37,284 nt of DNA from contig NZ_JAUSPQ010000002.1 of assembly GCF_030655665.1 (NCBI RefSeq), positions 1 through 37,284 on the forward strand, read 5' to 3'. Shown in pieces: positions 7,466-15,684 of this stretch; the first letter of the stretch is position 1; every line of letters starts with the position of its first letter. Below the pieces are notes generated by a model. That model saw only the letters and a program-made list of their open reading frames with translations. It ran no database searches and had not been told where the DNA came from. The stretch comes from Methanocorpusculum sp. GTDB lineage: Archaea > Halobacteriota > Methanomicrobia > Methanomicrobiales > Methanocorpusculaceae. A program made the position numbers and the translations under genes.

Positions 7466-8151
7466 GCTACGATCACATCCTTGCTGTACAAAACACTGTT
7501 CGACGGGGTGTGGAGAATTTCAACATGTACGGTCGATCCGACACCAAAATCAGTATAACCGTCATTGACCGTATCGCCGTCATATTTATTAAGGTATTTC
7601 AGCTGATTCGCGGAACTTGTCTGACCCATAAGAATGTAGGCAGTTCCTTCATTGCAGTAGGTACTCATGATCGTTCCAGGTGCAAAGTTGTAGTTGCCGA
7701 AGTTTATGGCAGTGTTATCAGTTGCAGCGTCACCATATGCCGCATTCAGCAGGATTGGTACAACGATTTTCTGACCTGTTGCTCCGGTTGAATTGGTAAC
7801 GGTAATTGATCTGGTATTCATTGCTGTACGATCACCTTTGGTAGTTCCAGCCTTTGAACCGGTCTTGGATGTATAATAGGTTAAGATCCGCATATCTGAT
7901 GTGGAGATGGAATCTCCGCCTAGATTTTCGATGTACATGACACAATCATTTCCGGTATATCCGGAGTTGTAGAGAATTTTTACGTCGATCGATGCAACCG
8001 GCGCTGCTTCAGATGTTGAAAACAGACCCCCGGCAAATGTTGCCACAAATGCAGCAATAACGATGGTTACAACCAGCATCAGCATAACACCGATTACGGG
8101 AGATACTGCGCTGTCATTTTGTGAATTATGTGTTTTTTTCATAATGTTCAT
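7462..8151 (-). CDS. Pilin-like protein, class A (third of the operon)
   Basis: This 229-residue pilin-like protein has the leader KKTHNSQNDSA, then VSPVIGVMLMLVVTIVIAAFV. Class A marks are VMYIENLGGDSISTSDMRIL and the C-terminal VHVEILHTPSNSVLYSKDV. The central region is rich in Thr, Asn and Ser, with NST and similar sequons that could be N-glycosylated outside the cell. The start at 8149-8151 follows GGAGTG by eight bases and is 17 bases past the preceding class B gene. Its last codons supply the ribosome binding site of the next gene. Confidence 0.86.
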   Translation of the reverse strand: MNIMKKTHNSQNDSAVSPVIGVMLMLVVTIVIAAFVATFAGGLFSTSEAAPVASIDVKILYNSGYTGNDCVMYIENLGGDSISTSDMRILTYYTSKTGSKAGTTKGDRTAMNTRSITVTNSTGATGQKIVVPILLNAAYGDAATDNTAINFGNYNFAPGTIMSTYCNEGTAYILMGQTSSANQLKYLNKYDGDTVNDGYTDFGVGSTVHVEILHTPSNSVLYSKDVIVA

Positions 8152-8168
8152 TGTTCAACACTCCTGTT

Positions 8169-8846
8169 TCAGATATAATCATACACCTTTCCGGACAGAT
8201 CACCCGATGCAATGACATTGCCCGTTGACGTATCTTTAATGGTGTAAATCGTTCCCGGACCGATTTCAAAGAACCCTTCAGAATAGGTGCCATCTCTCGT
8301 TGCAACCATATAGAGCTGACTGTACTTTGAGGTATCACTCTGGATAATCCGATCGGCATAAATGATGAAGCGGTCTCCCGGCTCAATGGTCTGATACGCA
8401 AGATACTTCCCGTATGACATTGTGACGCCTACCTTTTTCATCCGGTAGTCAACCTTTTTGGCCGACGGTGTAGTAGATAGACGGGCTTCTCCGGGTGTCA
8501 GGATGCCGGAAATCGCGGTTGACGGAGCGTCATTAAACGTAATTGTCGTTTCATTCACAACACCACGGGTATTTTCTTGAAGAGTGATCTCCAGATTTGT
8601 CAGGACAATGTTTTCACCGCCGGCATTTTCAAAAAGAAGGCCGACTTCGCCTAAAAAGCCGTTTTCAAAATCATTTCCCTGAACAGAACCAAGATAGTTG
8701 ATCCTTGTCATAGGCGATGCCTCCGTACTTCCGACATAATTGGATGCAACCATCCCTACTACTGCTGCAATAATGATCGTTACAACCAGCATCAGCATAA
8801 CGCCGACAACCGGGGAGACCCCGGACTCTTTGTTTTTGGATTTCAT
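8169..8846 (-). CDS. Pilin-like protein, class B (second of the operon)
   Basis: This 225-residue pilin-like protein has the leader KSKNKESG and then VSPVVGVMLMLVVTIIIAAVVG. Class B marks are LLFENAGGENIVLTNLEITL, PGDRFIIYADRII and the ending TIYTIKDTSTGNVI. The ATG at 8844-8846 overlaps the previous stop by four bases. GGATGTGA seven bases upstream, inside the Asp-Val codons of the class A gene, is the likely ribosome binding site. The C-terminus (GKVYDYI) is longer than in the other class B members. Confidence 0.86.
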   Translation of the reverse strand: MKSKNKESGVSPVVGVMLMLVVTIIIAAVVGMVASNYVGSTEASPMTRINYLGSVQGNDFENGFLGEVGLLFENAGGENIVLTNLEITLQENTRGVVNETTITFNDAPSTAISGILTPGEARLSTTPSAKKVDYRMKKVGVTMSYGKYLAYQTIEPGDRFIIYADRIIQSDTSKYSQLYMVATRDGTYSEGFFEIGPGTIYTIKDTSTGNVIASGDLSGKVYDYI

Positions 8847-9478
8847 TGGATTCTCACATCCTTGTCATAAATGACGGTGCTGGTCGGAATGTGAACGATC
8901 GTTACATGGAATCTGGTTCCGGTGTCTATGCCGTATGTTTTTGCTTTCTTAGTATCGAAACCTGCGAAATAATTCAAATCAAAAGCAATAGAACTCCCTG
9001 AAACCAAATCAGCCTGACCAAAGAGCTGATTGTTTACCGTTCGTTTACTAACGGTCTCATTGTTGTTGGTAATCTGATACACAAATGGATAGCCCGCCAA
9101 TGTTGTGTTAAGATCGTTTTCGGCTATAGGTTCGAGTCCGCCGTCAATCGTGTGGATGATCGTTTCTCCGCCGTGATCCAAAGCCTTATTGGCAAACTTT
9201 ACCGGAACGTCATACGATACGGTGATCAGCAAATCTTTCGTCGGCAGAGTATCCCCGGCAATGTTTTCAATCATGGCAGAACCCTGTCCTATGAAGAGAG
9301 AAACATCAAGTGAGGCTGTAGGTGCAGCTTCTGTTGTCGTTCCGATACCGCCGGCAAATGCCGCGACAAGGGCTGCAACAATAATTGTTACAACCAGCAT
9401 CAGCATAACACCGACAACCGGAGATACTGCAGAATCCCGATCGGATCTGTGTTTTTTCAACATCTTTGTTTTTTTCAT
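8843..9478 (-). CDS. Pilin-like protein, class A (first of the operon)
   Basis: This 211-residue pilin-like protein opens the six-gene operon. Its leader is strongly basic (KKTKMLKKHRSDRDSA) and precedes VSPVVGVMLMLVVTIIVAALV. Class A marks are AMIENIAGDTLPTKDLLITV and the C-terminal FHVTIVHIPTSTVIYDKDV. The frame is open to a TTG at 9496, but the ATG at 9476-9478 has a GGTGGGG ribosome binding site upstream and gives a normal leader. The divergent regulatory region with TGCAAA repeats lies immediately upstream. The predicted product is a secreted filament subunit. Confidence 0.86.
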   Translation of the reverse strand: MKKTKMLKKHRSDRDSAVSPVVGVMLMLVVTIIVAALVAAFAGGIGTTTEAAPTASLDVSLFIGQGSAMIENIAGDTLPTKDLLITVSYDVPVKFANKALDHGGETIIHTIDGGLEPIAENDLNTTLAGYPFVYQITNNNETVSKRTVNNQLFGQADLVSGSSIAFDLNYFAGFDTKKAKTYGIDTGTRFHVTIVHIPTSTVIYDKDVRIQ

Positions 9479-9766
9479 ACGATTTTCCCCACCCAACTAA
9501 ATCATATTAATTGAGTATAACTAAAATAATTTTTTGCAGATACATATTAGATGAAAAACAATATAAATAAATTGCAAATCAGGATTAAAACCAGATATGA
9601 TGATTAAATATGCAAATCAGATGTGATTTCAGATATGCAAAGCACACCTAACGTGCAAATAATTAATAAAATAGAATTCACAATAAATGGTGCAAACTTA
9701 AATTAACTTGCTTTATGTGTTTTGATGCAGATCATATGCATCCTTTACATCAGAGGCAGGAGGACA
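9479..9766. promoter_or_regulatory. Divergent promoter region of the pilus locus with TGCAAA repeats
   Basis: This very AT-rich 288-base region separates the two divergent pilus operons. The hexamer TGCAAA occurs five times on the plus strand, at 9573, 9611, 9636, 9654 and 9691. The first two copies extend to TGCAAATCAG. No coding sequence is seen. TATA-like stretches occur near 9518-9530 and 9661-9672. The repeated sites suggest one DNA-binding regulator controlling both operons; this is inference. Confidence 0.55.
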
Positions 9767-12202
9767 ATGTCAGTGAATACGAATAATATTATTTCAATTA
9801 TACTCCTTGCAGTAATCATACTTTGCCTGTTTACCGGAACGGTCTCGGCAAGATATGCAGCTGCAGCTGGCGAGAATGCAGGCATAAATCTGAGTGATAC
9901 TGTGTATCGGGGAGAGAATAATCTGGATTTTTCAGCATTTTCAAGCGGAGGTTATACCGTCGACTACCTTCAGCATGTAACTGACGGAGATCAGATTGCC
10001 CTCATAAATCAGATCGCTTCAGTTGGACAAACACAGGCTCCGGGAACATATGGAGCATGGAATAATTCCATTGGCAGACTCGGATATACAGTATGCACTA
10101 TCGCGGAACTTAATCTTGGGAAAATCGCGGTGACTCCTTATGCAACTACTGTTACCGACTCAAATCCGGACTCGATCTCAAAAGCAGCTCAAGTTATCTT
10201 TTATATTTCCGGAAGTAATCTCCACCCTGATCAACTAAATGGAAACTGGAACGGATTCACTATCACAAATACCCAGACGGGTGTTCAGACGCAGGAGATT
10301 ACAAATATCGGGGGCAGCACTCAGTCACTCCGGAATGTACCTGATCCGACCGATAAAACCAATGCGAATTATGCGTTTAAACTGGTTGATCAGTCCCTGA
10401 TCCCTGCCGGAGATTCAACACCGGTCACGATTTCATTTAACATAGAGTTGAACGGCCTTCCAACACAAAAAACACAAATTCAATACTCCTTTACTGCAGT
10501 ACAAAGTACTTTCAGTCTTACCGGAGCAAATATTGCTGCAGGCAACACCGGCACGGCTGTATTGACCGGCATCCCCTTTACTGCCTATACTGTTGTACTT
10601 TCTGAAACCGGAAGCGACACACCTTATTTTAATCCTGCCGAGGGGGTAGTCATCGTTGATCCTCATACAATTACCGCGACACCCGGATGGAATGGAACCG
10701 TGTCCCTTCCAATAACGGTACCCGCCAATGCATCGGCCGGCAATTATCCGATAACGGCTTCGGGATCGGGCACAGTAAAAAGTGCATCAATTACTGTTGC
10801 TGCAACCACCATTTCGCTGATATTTGATGCTCCACCAAGTGATGCCGTATCTGGTCTCTTTGCAGAAGGCGATTACATCAAACTTTCCGGCACGGTAAAA
10901 GGTGCACTATCCAATGTTGATATTTATTTCTATATAACCGGACCAAACCTTCCTGAAAATGGTGTGAGTCTGACCGGAACACCCGTCGTTGACGGAGATC
11001 CGTCAACATTTACCATATTTACCTACAGCATAGTGCTTAATTTATGGGAGGGAGGGTGGATCACCAGCGGATTCGAACCGGGAACCTACACGATACATGC
11101 CAATCTCCAACCCTATGGATACATAGAAAGCAGCACACCGAAGGGGAAGGGATACAGCAGTGATATTTCTCATGATTATGTGATAAGTGACCAGAGCATT
11201 CACGCAAAATCCGACGAAACCAACAGTGGTTACTTTACCCAAGGTGATTATCTTCGCTATAATATCTCTGCGAGAGGGAGTCCGGGAACAAAGGGAGGTA
11301 TGTATGGTGACGTCCGCTGGTACATCATTGGATCAAACTTCAGATACGCTGATATGAAAGCAAAGTATCTGCTGATCGAAGACACCTCAATGTTCGGACT
11401 TTTTGCCCCTCAGGGAACAACAAGTTTTGAATACAACCGGTCATTTTCCTATGATCTCGGTCCGGGAACATACTATCTTATCCTCCAGCATCCCGGTCCA
11501 AACGCTGTATTTGACGTAACGCCGGATATAACCGGCGGATCTTTCAGCATTATCAATACAGCCTGGGGCAGCAGTGCCAATCTTGGAACACAGCAGTCTG
11601 ATAATGCTGCATATACCTTAACAAATGCGATCTCCGATCCCAATTCAGACGATTTGTATGTTATCACGGAATTTACAATTGAAAAACCAAGGATCGAAAT
11701 AACCCAATTGGGAAACACCCCCATTGGGGCCACCATAACAATTCAAGGAACTACGAATTACTACACCGATGACACCTTCAGTCTGAAGATTCAGAGACTT
11801 GATTTTGAAAATCCAGACAACAACATAGCAATGATGATCCCAACAGAACGGGTAAAACCATCATCTGTATCTCCCTATGCAAAGTATATGTCGCGTCCCT
11901 TCTCGTTTGGTGAAATTGATACGTCAACCTGGTTCCCGGGAACCTATGAAGCAAAAGTCACCAACATCGACACCGGGGTTACAACCGCCATGACATTTAC
12001 CGTTGGAGGAGAATCGGAAGTTGACTCAACGGTTACCGGTGAAACATATGATCCAGCCCTAACCACCCAGCAGACACCGGAACCGGTGCAGACAAATCTG
12101 CCGGTTTCAACACCTATCCCCACCCAGACAAAATCATCCGGCTTTATTTACGTTGTCCCGGCACTTTTTGCGGGACTTATCCCCTATCTCAGGAGGAAGT
12201 GA
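9767..12202 (+). CDS. DUF3821-like secreted surface protein with C-terminal membrane anchor
   Basis: This large extracellular protein is 811 residues from the chosen start. A signal peptide covers about the first 28 residues (IISIILLAVIILCLFTGTVSA). The segment DTVYRGENNLDFSAF resembles the start of DUF3821, a domain of unknown function found on methanogen surface proteins. Several beta-rich repeats follow, with recurrent ITGxN and PGTY-like motifs. A Pro/Thr-rich stalk (TPEPVQTNLPVSTPIPTQT) and a hydrophobic C-terminus ending in RRK suggest anchoring in the membrane, possibly as an S-layer-associated or adhesin protein. The ATG at 9767 follows GGAGG; an upstream TTG/ATG pair (9722/9725) is less likely. 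It opens the operon that also encodes the pilus ATPase and platform. Confidence 0.75.
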   Translation: MSVNTNNIISIILLAVIILCLFTGTVSARYAAAAGENAGINLSDTVYRGENNLDFSAFSSGGYTVDYLQHVTDGDQIALINQIASVGQTQAPGTYGAWNNSIGRLGYTVCTIAELNLGKIAVTPYATTVTDSNPDSISKAAQVIFYISGSNLHPDQLNGNWNGFTITNTQTGVQTQEITNIGGSTQSLRNVPDPTDKTNANYAFKLVDQSLIPAGDSTPVTISFNIELNGLPTQKTQIQYSFTAVQSTFSLTGANIAAGNTGTAVLTGIPFTAYTVVLSETGSDTPYFNPAEGVVIVDPHTITATPGWNGTVSLPITVPANASAGNYPITASGSGTVKSASITVAATTISLIFDAPPSDAVSGLFAEGDYIKLSGTVKGALSNVDIYFYITGPNLPENGVSLTGTPVVDGDPSTFTIFTYSIVLNLWEGGWITSGFEPGTYTIHANLQPYGYIESSTPKGKGYSSDISHDYVISDQSIHAKSDETNSGYFTQGDYLRYNISARGSPGTKGGMYGDVRWYIIGSNFRYADMKAKYLLIEDTSMFGLFAPQGTTSFEYNRSFSYDLGPGTYYLILQHPGPNAVFDVTPDITGGSFSIINTAWGSSANLGTQQSDNAAYTLTNAISDPNSDDLYVITEFTIEKPRIEITQLGNTPIGATITIQGTTNYYTDDTFSLKIQRLDFENPDNNIAMMIPTERVKPSSVSPYAKYMSRPFSFGEIDTSTWFPGTYEAKVTNIDTGVTTAMTFTVGGESEVDSTVTGETYDPALTTQQTPEPVQTNLPVSTPIPTQTKSSGFIYVVPALFAGLIPYLRRK

Positions 12203-13942
12203 ATGGCATCCATACAGCTTAGCAAAAAAACATTCCGGAATCTGATCATCGGAATGGGAATTGTCATAGTAATAACGGTTGCCGCCATAATATTTTTTGG
12301 AAACGGCGGCTTTTCCCTATTTACACCAGAACAGATCGTGGAAAATCCGGAAGATATTGTGGAGGAAACAGGGCCCTGGGGAGCTAAAACATTTGAATGG
12401 GAGTATAACGGTGATGAAAACAGCGTAACTGTGCTGGTAACCAAAGATGCATATAAAATGTACAACACTGACTTCGGCGGAACGGATATTCCACAGGATT
12501 TATATAACTACATTATCCTCTCCGGAGACGACGGCTGTATTGCCGATACTGCGTGGCAGTTGTCAAATATTGCAGACGCAAATACGTACAACAGTGAAGA
12601 AACGATAAATCTTGTATGTTCATTTGTTAAGTCTCTCTCTTACCAGACAGACAGCGAAACCGGTCGTTCATCAGAATATCCTCGGGCACCGGTAGTTACC
12701 CTTGCAGATGAGACAGGTGATTCTGAAGATTTGACGATTCTGGCATCAGCTCTTTTAGAAGAGATGGGATATGGCTCGGCTCTTCTGTATTATCCGCTGA
12801 AATATGACCGCCTCACAATAATTCCGGAAGCGACTGCTCTCGGACTAGTTGGAACAGACCCGGCAAATGGGATGGTATACAGAGTGAATACGACTTACCC
12901 TCTGACCACTATCAGTATCAGTGCCGAAAAAACGACAGTATATCCACTATACGGAGTTACAACCGCCGCGAACCCTTCAGGCTGCGATACTGCTGAAGGA
13001 TGGTATGCAGGAACCGGAACCTGGAATATAGGAAGTCTGTCCGGATCCCTTGGATATGCACTCTATGTTCCGTCATCCAATTCCTTCTCAGCAGAACTCA
13101 CGCCCGATTTCCCGAAAAATACCAGCTCCAATACAAAAGTTACCTACACGATAGAAAATGCTTCGTGGACAGTGCCGGTGAAAATAGTTTGGCTTGCAGA
13201 TACAGCATCAAAAGGGACACCGGTCTCTGCGTATAATTCACAGGCACCGGTAGTTATTCAGACCGACATACTCTGGAGCGGAACATCCGGCGAGTCGGTA
13301 CAAAAAGAATCCCTCGACCTTGGATTACTCCTTGATCTGGATCATTCACCAGAATTTCCAACAATAGACTCCATGCTCACGGGCGGCAAATTCTGGATCG
13401 CGGGTCATCCAATTTACTCACCGCTCTATCTTTCCGAAATGGACTCTGACTATTACCTCACTCTTGAACAGCAGAAAAATGCCCAGGAATATCTGGAAAG
13501 CACCTGGTATCCGTCTGGTGTTTCATGGGATGTCGAGTATGATAAATGGAAACTCTACGAGCATTTTCTCACCATAAAAGGAACACCAGGGACTCTGTAT
13601 ACGCCGGTTGGAACAGCAGAGCAGGTAATCGAAACACCATGGAGAATAACCTACACGATCGACGGGGTCTATGATCAGAGCAATCTTGATTCTGATATGG
13701 ACGGAATGACGCCGTATGCTGATTTGAACATTGCGGTTTATAAAATTGGTGACGACGGCAGCATTACATTAGTTGAAATTACCGGATGGCAGGACCATGC
13801 AAATGCAGACACGTATGACACAAGCAGATTCTATTCACCCGGACACTATGCGATAGGTATCTTTTCCAGAAATGTACTTGCCTCGGTTGTAATCGAATAC
13901 TGGGGTAAAAACGAAACCACAATATATGCAGGGGGAATCTGA
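12203..13942 (+). CDS. Membrane-anchored transglutaminase-like protein, catalytic residues apparently lost
   Basis: This 579-residue protein has a single N-terminal TM helix (about 14-33, LIIGMGIVIVITVAAIIFF), so the bulk lies outside the cell. Residues 155-200 (EYPRAPVVTLADETGDSEDL, then TILASALLEEMGY) align by eye with the core of archaeal transglutaminase-like proteins, where the motif is usually GDCED with a catalytic Cys. Here position 174 is Ser. The downstream segment that normally carries the catalytic His reads IIPEATALGLVG with no His. It therefore looks like a pseudoenzyme, perhaps structural. The ATG directly abuts the previous stop, with GGAGG six bases upstream. Its own stop overlaps the ATPase start by one base, so it belongs to the pilus operon. 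Confidence 0.72.
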   Translation: MASIQLSKKTFRNLIIGMGIVIVITVAAIIFFGNGGFSLFTPEQIVENPEDIVEETGPWGAKTFEWEYNGDENSVTVLVTKDAYKMYNTDFGGTDIPQDLYNYIILSGDDGCIADTAWQLSNIADANTYNSEETINLVCSFVKSLSYQTDSETGRSSEYPRAPVVTLADETGDSEDLTILASALLEEMGYGSALLYYPLKYDRLTIIPEATALGLVGTDPANGMVYRVNTTYPLTTISISAEKTTVYPLYGVTTAANPSGCDTAEGWYAGTGTWNIGSLSGSLGYALYVPSSNSFSAELTPDFPKNTSSNTKVTYTIENASWTVPVKIVWLADTASKGTPVSAYNSQAPVVIQTDILWSGTSGESVQKESLDLGLLLDLDHSPEFPTIDSMLTGGKFWIAGHPIYSPLYLSEMDSDYYLTLEQQKNAQEYLESTWYPSGVSWDVEYDKWKLYEHFLTIKGTPGTLYTPVGTAEQVIETPWRITYTIDGVYDQSNLDSDMDGMTPYADLNIAVYKIGDDGSITLVEITGWQDHANADTYDTSRFYSPGHYAIGIFSRNVLASVVIEYWGKNETTIYAGGI

Positions 13943-15672
13943 TGCGTCTGCCTCAGTTTAAAAAATCAGCGGAAACACCAACAGTTCCGCCTGTGATAGA
14001 TGAAGAAGATTCCGCCATAATCAAAGAAATCTTCTCAGAAAATACCGGTAATTCGACAGATAAAATATCTCCTCCTCTAAAGACGAAAAAAAGTAAACTA
14101 AGGAGATCAGCAAATCAGAAAAAAACTGCTGAAAAAGACGAGATTTTATTCAATTTCAAATCCCTTCTCTCCGGGAAAAATGAAGAAAAAAAAGTCTTTG
14201 AAGAGCCGCCGCAGGTTCTCCACCTGCCGCCGTGGGATACTGAATATGAAATTCTGGACAGATACTGGCTTACCCCGCCGTATGCATACGCCAACATTTA
14301 CCGCGATGGATACGACAATGTCCATTATCAGATGGTAGAGCCGAAACTCAACGAAAAAGAGCTCGTTGTACTAGAGGAAACATTTGAACATCTAAGAAGC
14401 ATGCTTGTCTACGACACGGTTCGAAAACGCGGGGAACTTGAACTTGACCCGTATCTTCTCAGAGAAGTCATAACCAATTTCGACCCGGATATAACCCCGG
14501 AAAGACGTGACACACTAATTTATTTCCTCAACAGAAATTTTCTGGGATACGGTAAACTTAACCCCCTTATGCATGATGAAAAAATTGAGGATATCACCTG
14601 CAACGGAGCAAACATTCCTGTCTTTCTTTATCATAGAAGATTTGCCAACGTCGAAACCGATGTCATTTTTGACTCGACCGAGTTGAACAAATACGTCTTA
14701 AAACTTGCACAGAAAGGAGACAAACAGCTGTCTTTAACCTCACCGATCATTGATGCAGCTTTGCCGGAAGGTTCGCGTATCCAGTTAACCTACTCTGATA
14801 TCATCTCATCCAAGGGAAGTTCCTTTACCATCAGAAAATTCAAAGCCGAACCAATGACTCCGGCAGATCTTATCATCTCGAATACATACAGCAGCGAACT
14901 CATGGCACATATCTGGCTTGCTGTAGAGAATAGAAAAAGCCTGATTATTGCCGGCGGAACAGCCAGCGGAAAAACCTCAACGATGAACGCGGCGTCGTTT
15001 TTTATTCCGGCAGTTGCCAAAATCGTTTCTATTGAAGATACCCGCGAGATCCAATTGCCGCATGTCAACTGGCTCCCGATGAAAACACGTGAGAGTACGT
15101 CAAATGTTTCCGGTATTGGAAACGTCAGCATGTTCTCACTTTTAAAAGCTGCCCTCCGACAAAGACCGGAATATATCATTGTCGGAGAAGTCAGAGGAGA
15201 GGAAGCCCAGACGTTATTCCAGGCGATGAACACCGGACATACCACCTACTCAACCCTGCATGCCGGTAATGTCAAAGAAGCAATTAACCGACTTATCAAT
15301 GATCCGATCAATGTGCCTGTAGCAATGTTTGGAGCGCTTAACCTTGTTGTGATTCAGAGTCTTCTTTACGGAGAGGGAAAAGGATTCAGGCGCTGTTTAT
15401 CCTTAAACGAAATCATTGTCGATGATGAAAAAATTGAATGGAAACCCTTGTTTCAGTGGAACCACACGACAGATCACTTTGATAAAGTCTATACCCATTC
15501 CATCGTTTTTGACAGCATTGCCTATCAGAACGGCTGGACGGATAAACAACTGCAGGAAAGAATCAACAGCAAGAAACTGGCACTTGATCAGATGGCTTCA
15601 TCGGAAAATATCAGCCTGAAAGCTGTGGAAAAGGCAATTATTGAGACAATTCTGCGTGAACGAAAAGTATAG
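13942..15672 (+). CDS. Type II/IV secretion-type ATPase (pilus assembly ATPase, GspE/TadA family)
   Basis: This 576-residue hexameric ATPase would power filament assembly at the cytoplasmic face. The first 75 residues are charged and probably disordered (many Lys). The GspE core follows, with Walker A GGTASGKTST at 338-347, the Asp box near IVSIEDTREIQLPH, Walker B YIIVGEVRGEE at 411-421 and the His box AMNTGHTTYSTLHAG. These are the full set of family motifs, so activity is expected. Its start overlaps the previous stop (TGATG), with GGGGGA upstream. The next gene encodes the matching membrane platform. Lack of the archaellum genes flaH and flaG nearby argues against archaellum assembly. Confidence 0.93.
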   Translation: MRLPQFKKSAETPTVPPVIDEEDSAIIKEIFSENTGNSTDKISPPLKTKKSKLRRSANQKKTAEKDEILFNFKSLLSGKNEEKKVFEEPPQVLHLPPWDTEYEILDRYWLTPPYAYANIYRDGYDNVHYQMVEPKLNEKELVVLEETFEHLRSMLVYDTVRKRGELELDPYLLREVITNFDPDITPERRDTLIYFLNRNFLGYGKLNPLMHDEKIEDITCNGANIPVFLYHRRFANVETDVIFDSTELNKYVLKLAQKGDKQLSLTSPIIDAALPEGSRIQLTYSDIISSKGSSFTIRKFKAEPMTPADLIISNTYSSELMAHIWLAVENRKSLIIAGGTASGKTSTMNAASFFIPAVAKIVSIEDTREIQLPHVNWLPMKTRESTSNVSGIGNVSMFSLLKAALRQRPEYIIVGEVRGEEAQTLFQAMNTGHTTYSTLHAGNVKEAINRLINDPINVPVAMFGALNLVVIQSLLYGEGKGFRRCLSLNEIIVDDEKIEWKPLFQWNHTTDHFDKVYTHSIVFDSIAYQNGWTDKQLQERINSKKLALDQMASSENISLKAVEKAIIETILRERKV

Positions 15673-15684
15673 TGAGACCAGAGC

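Noticed and set aside
6726..9409. Regularly spaced repeats resembling a CRISPR array
   Set aside because: The spacing is about 670 bases and each copy lies in frame within a pilin signal helix. They are gene-family repeats.
5367..9478. Archaellin (flagellin) gene cluster
   Set aside because: The N-terminal motif is VSPVVGVMLMLV of Pilin_N proteins rather than an archaellin motif, and no flaG, flaH or flaJ-type archaellum set is present.
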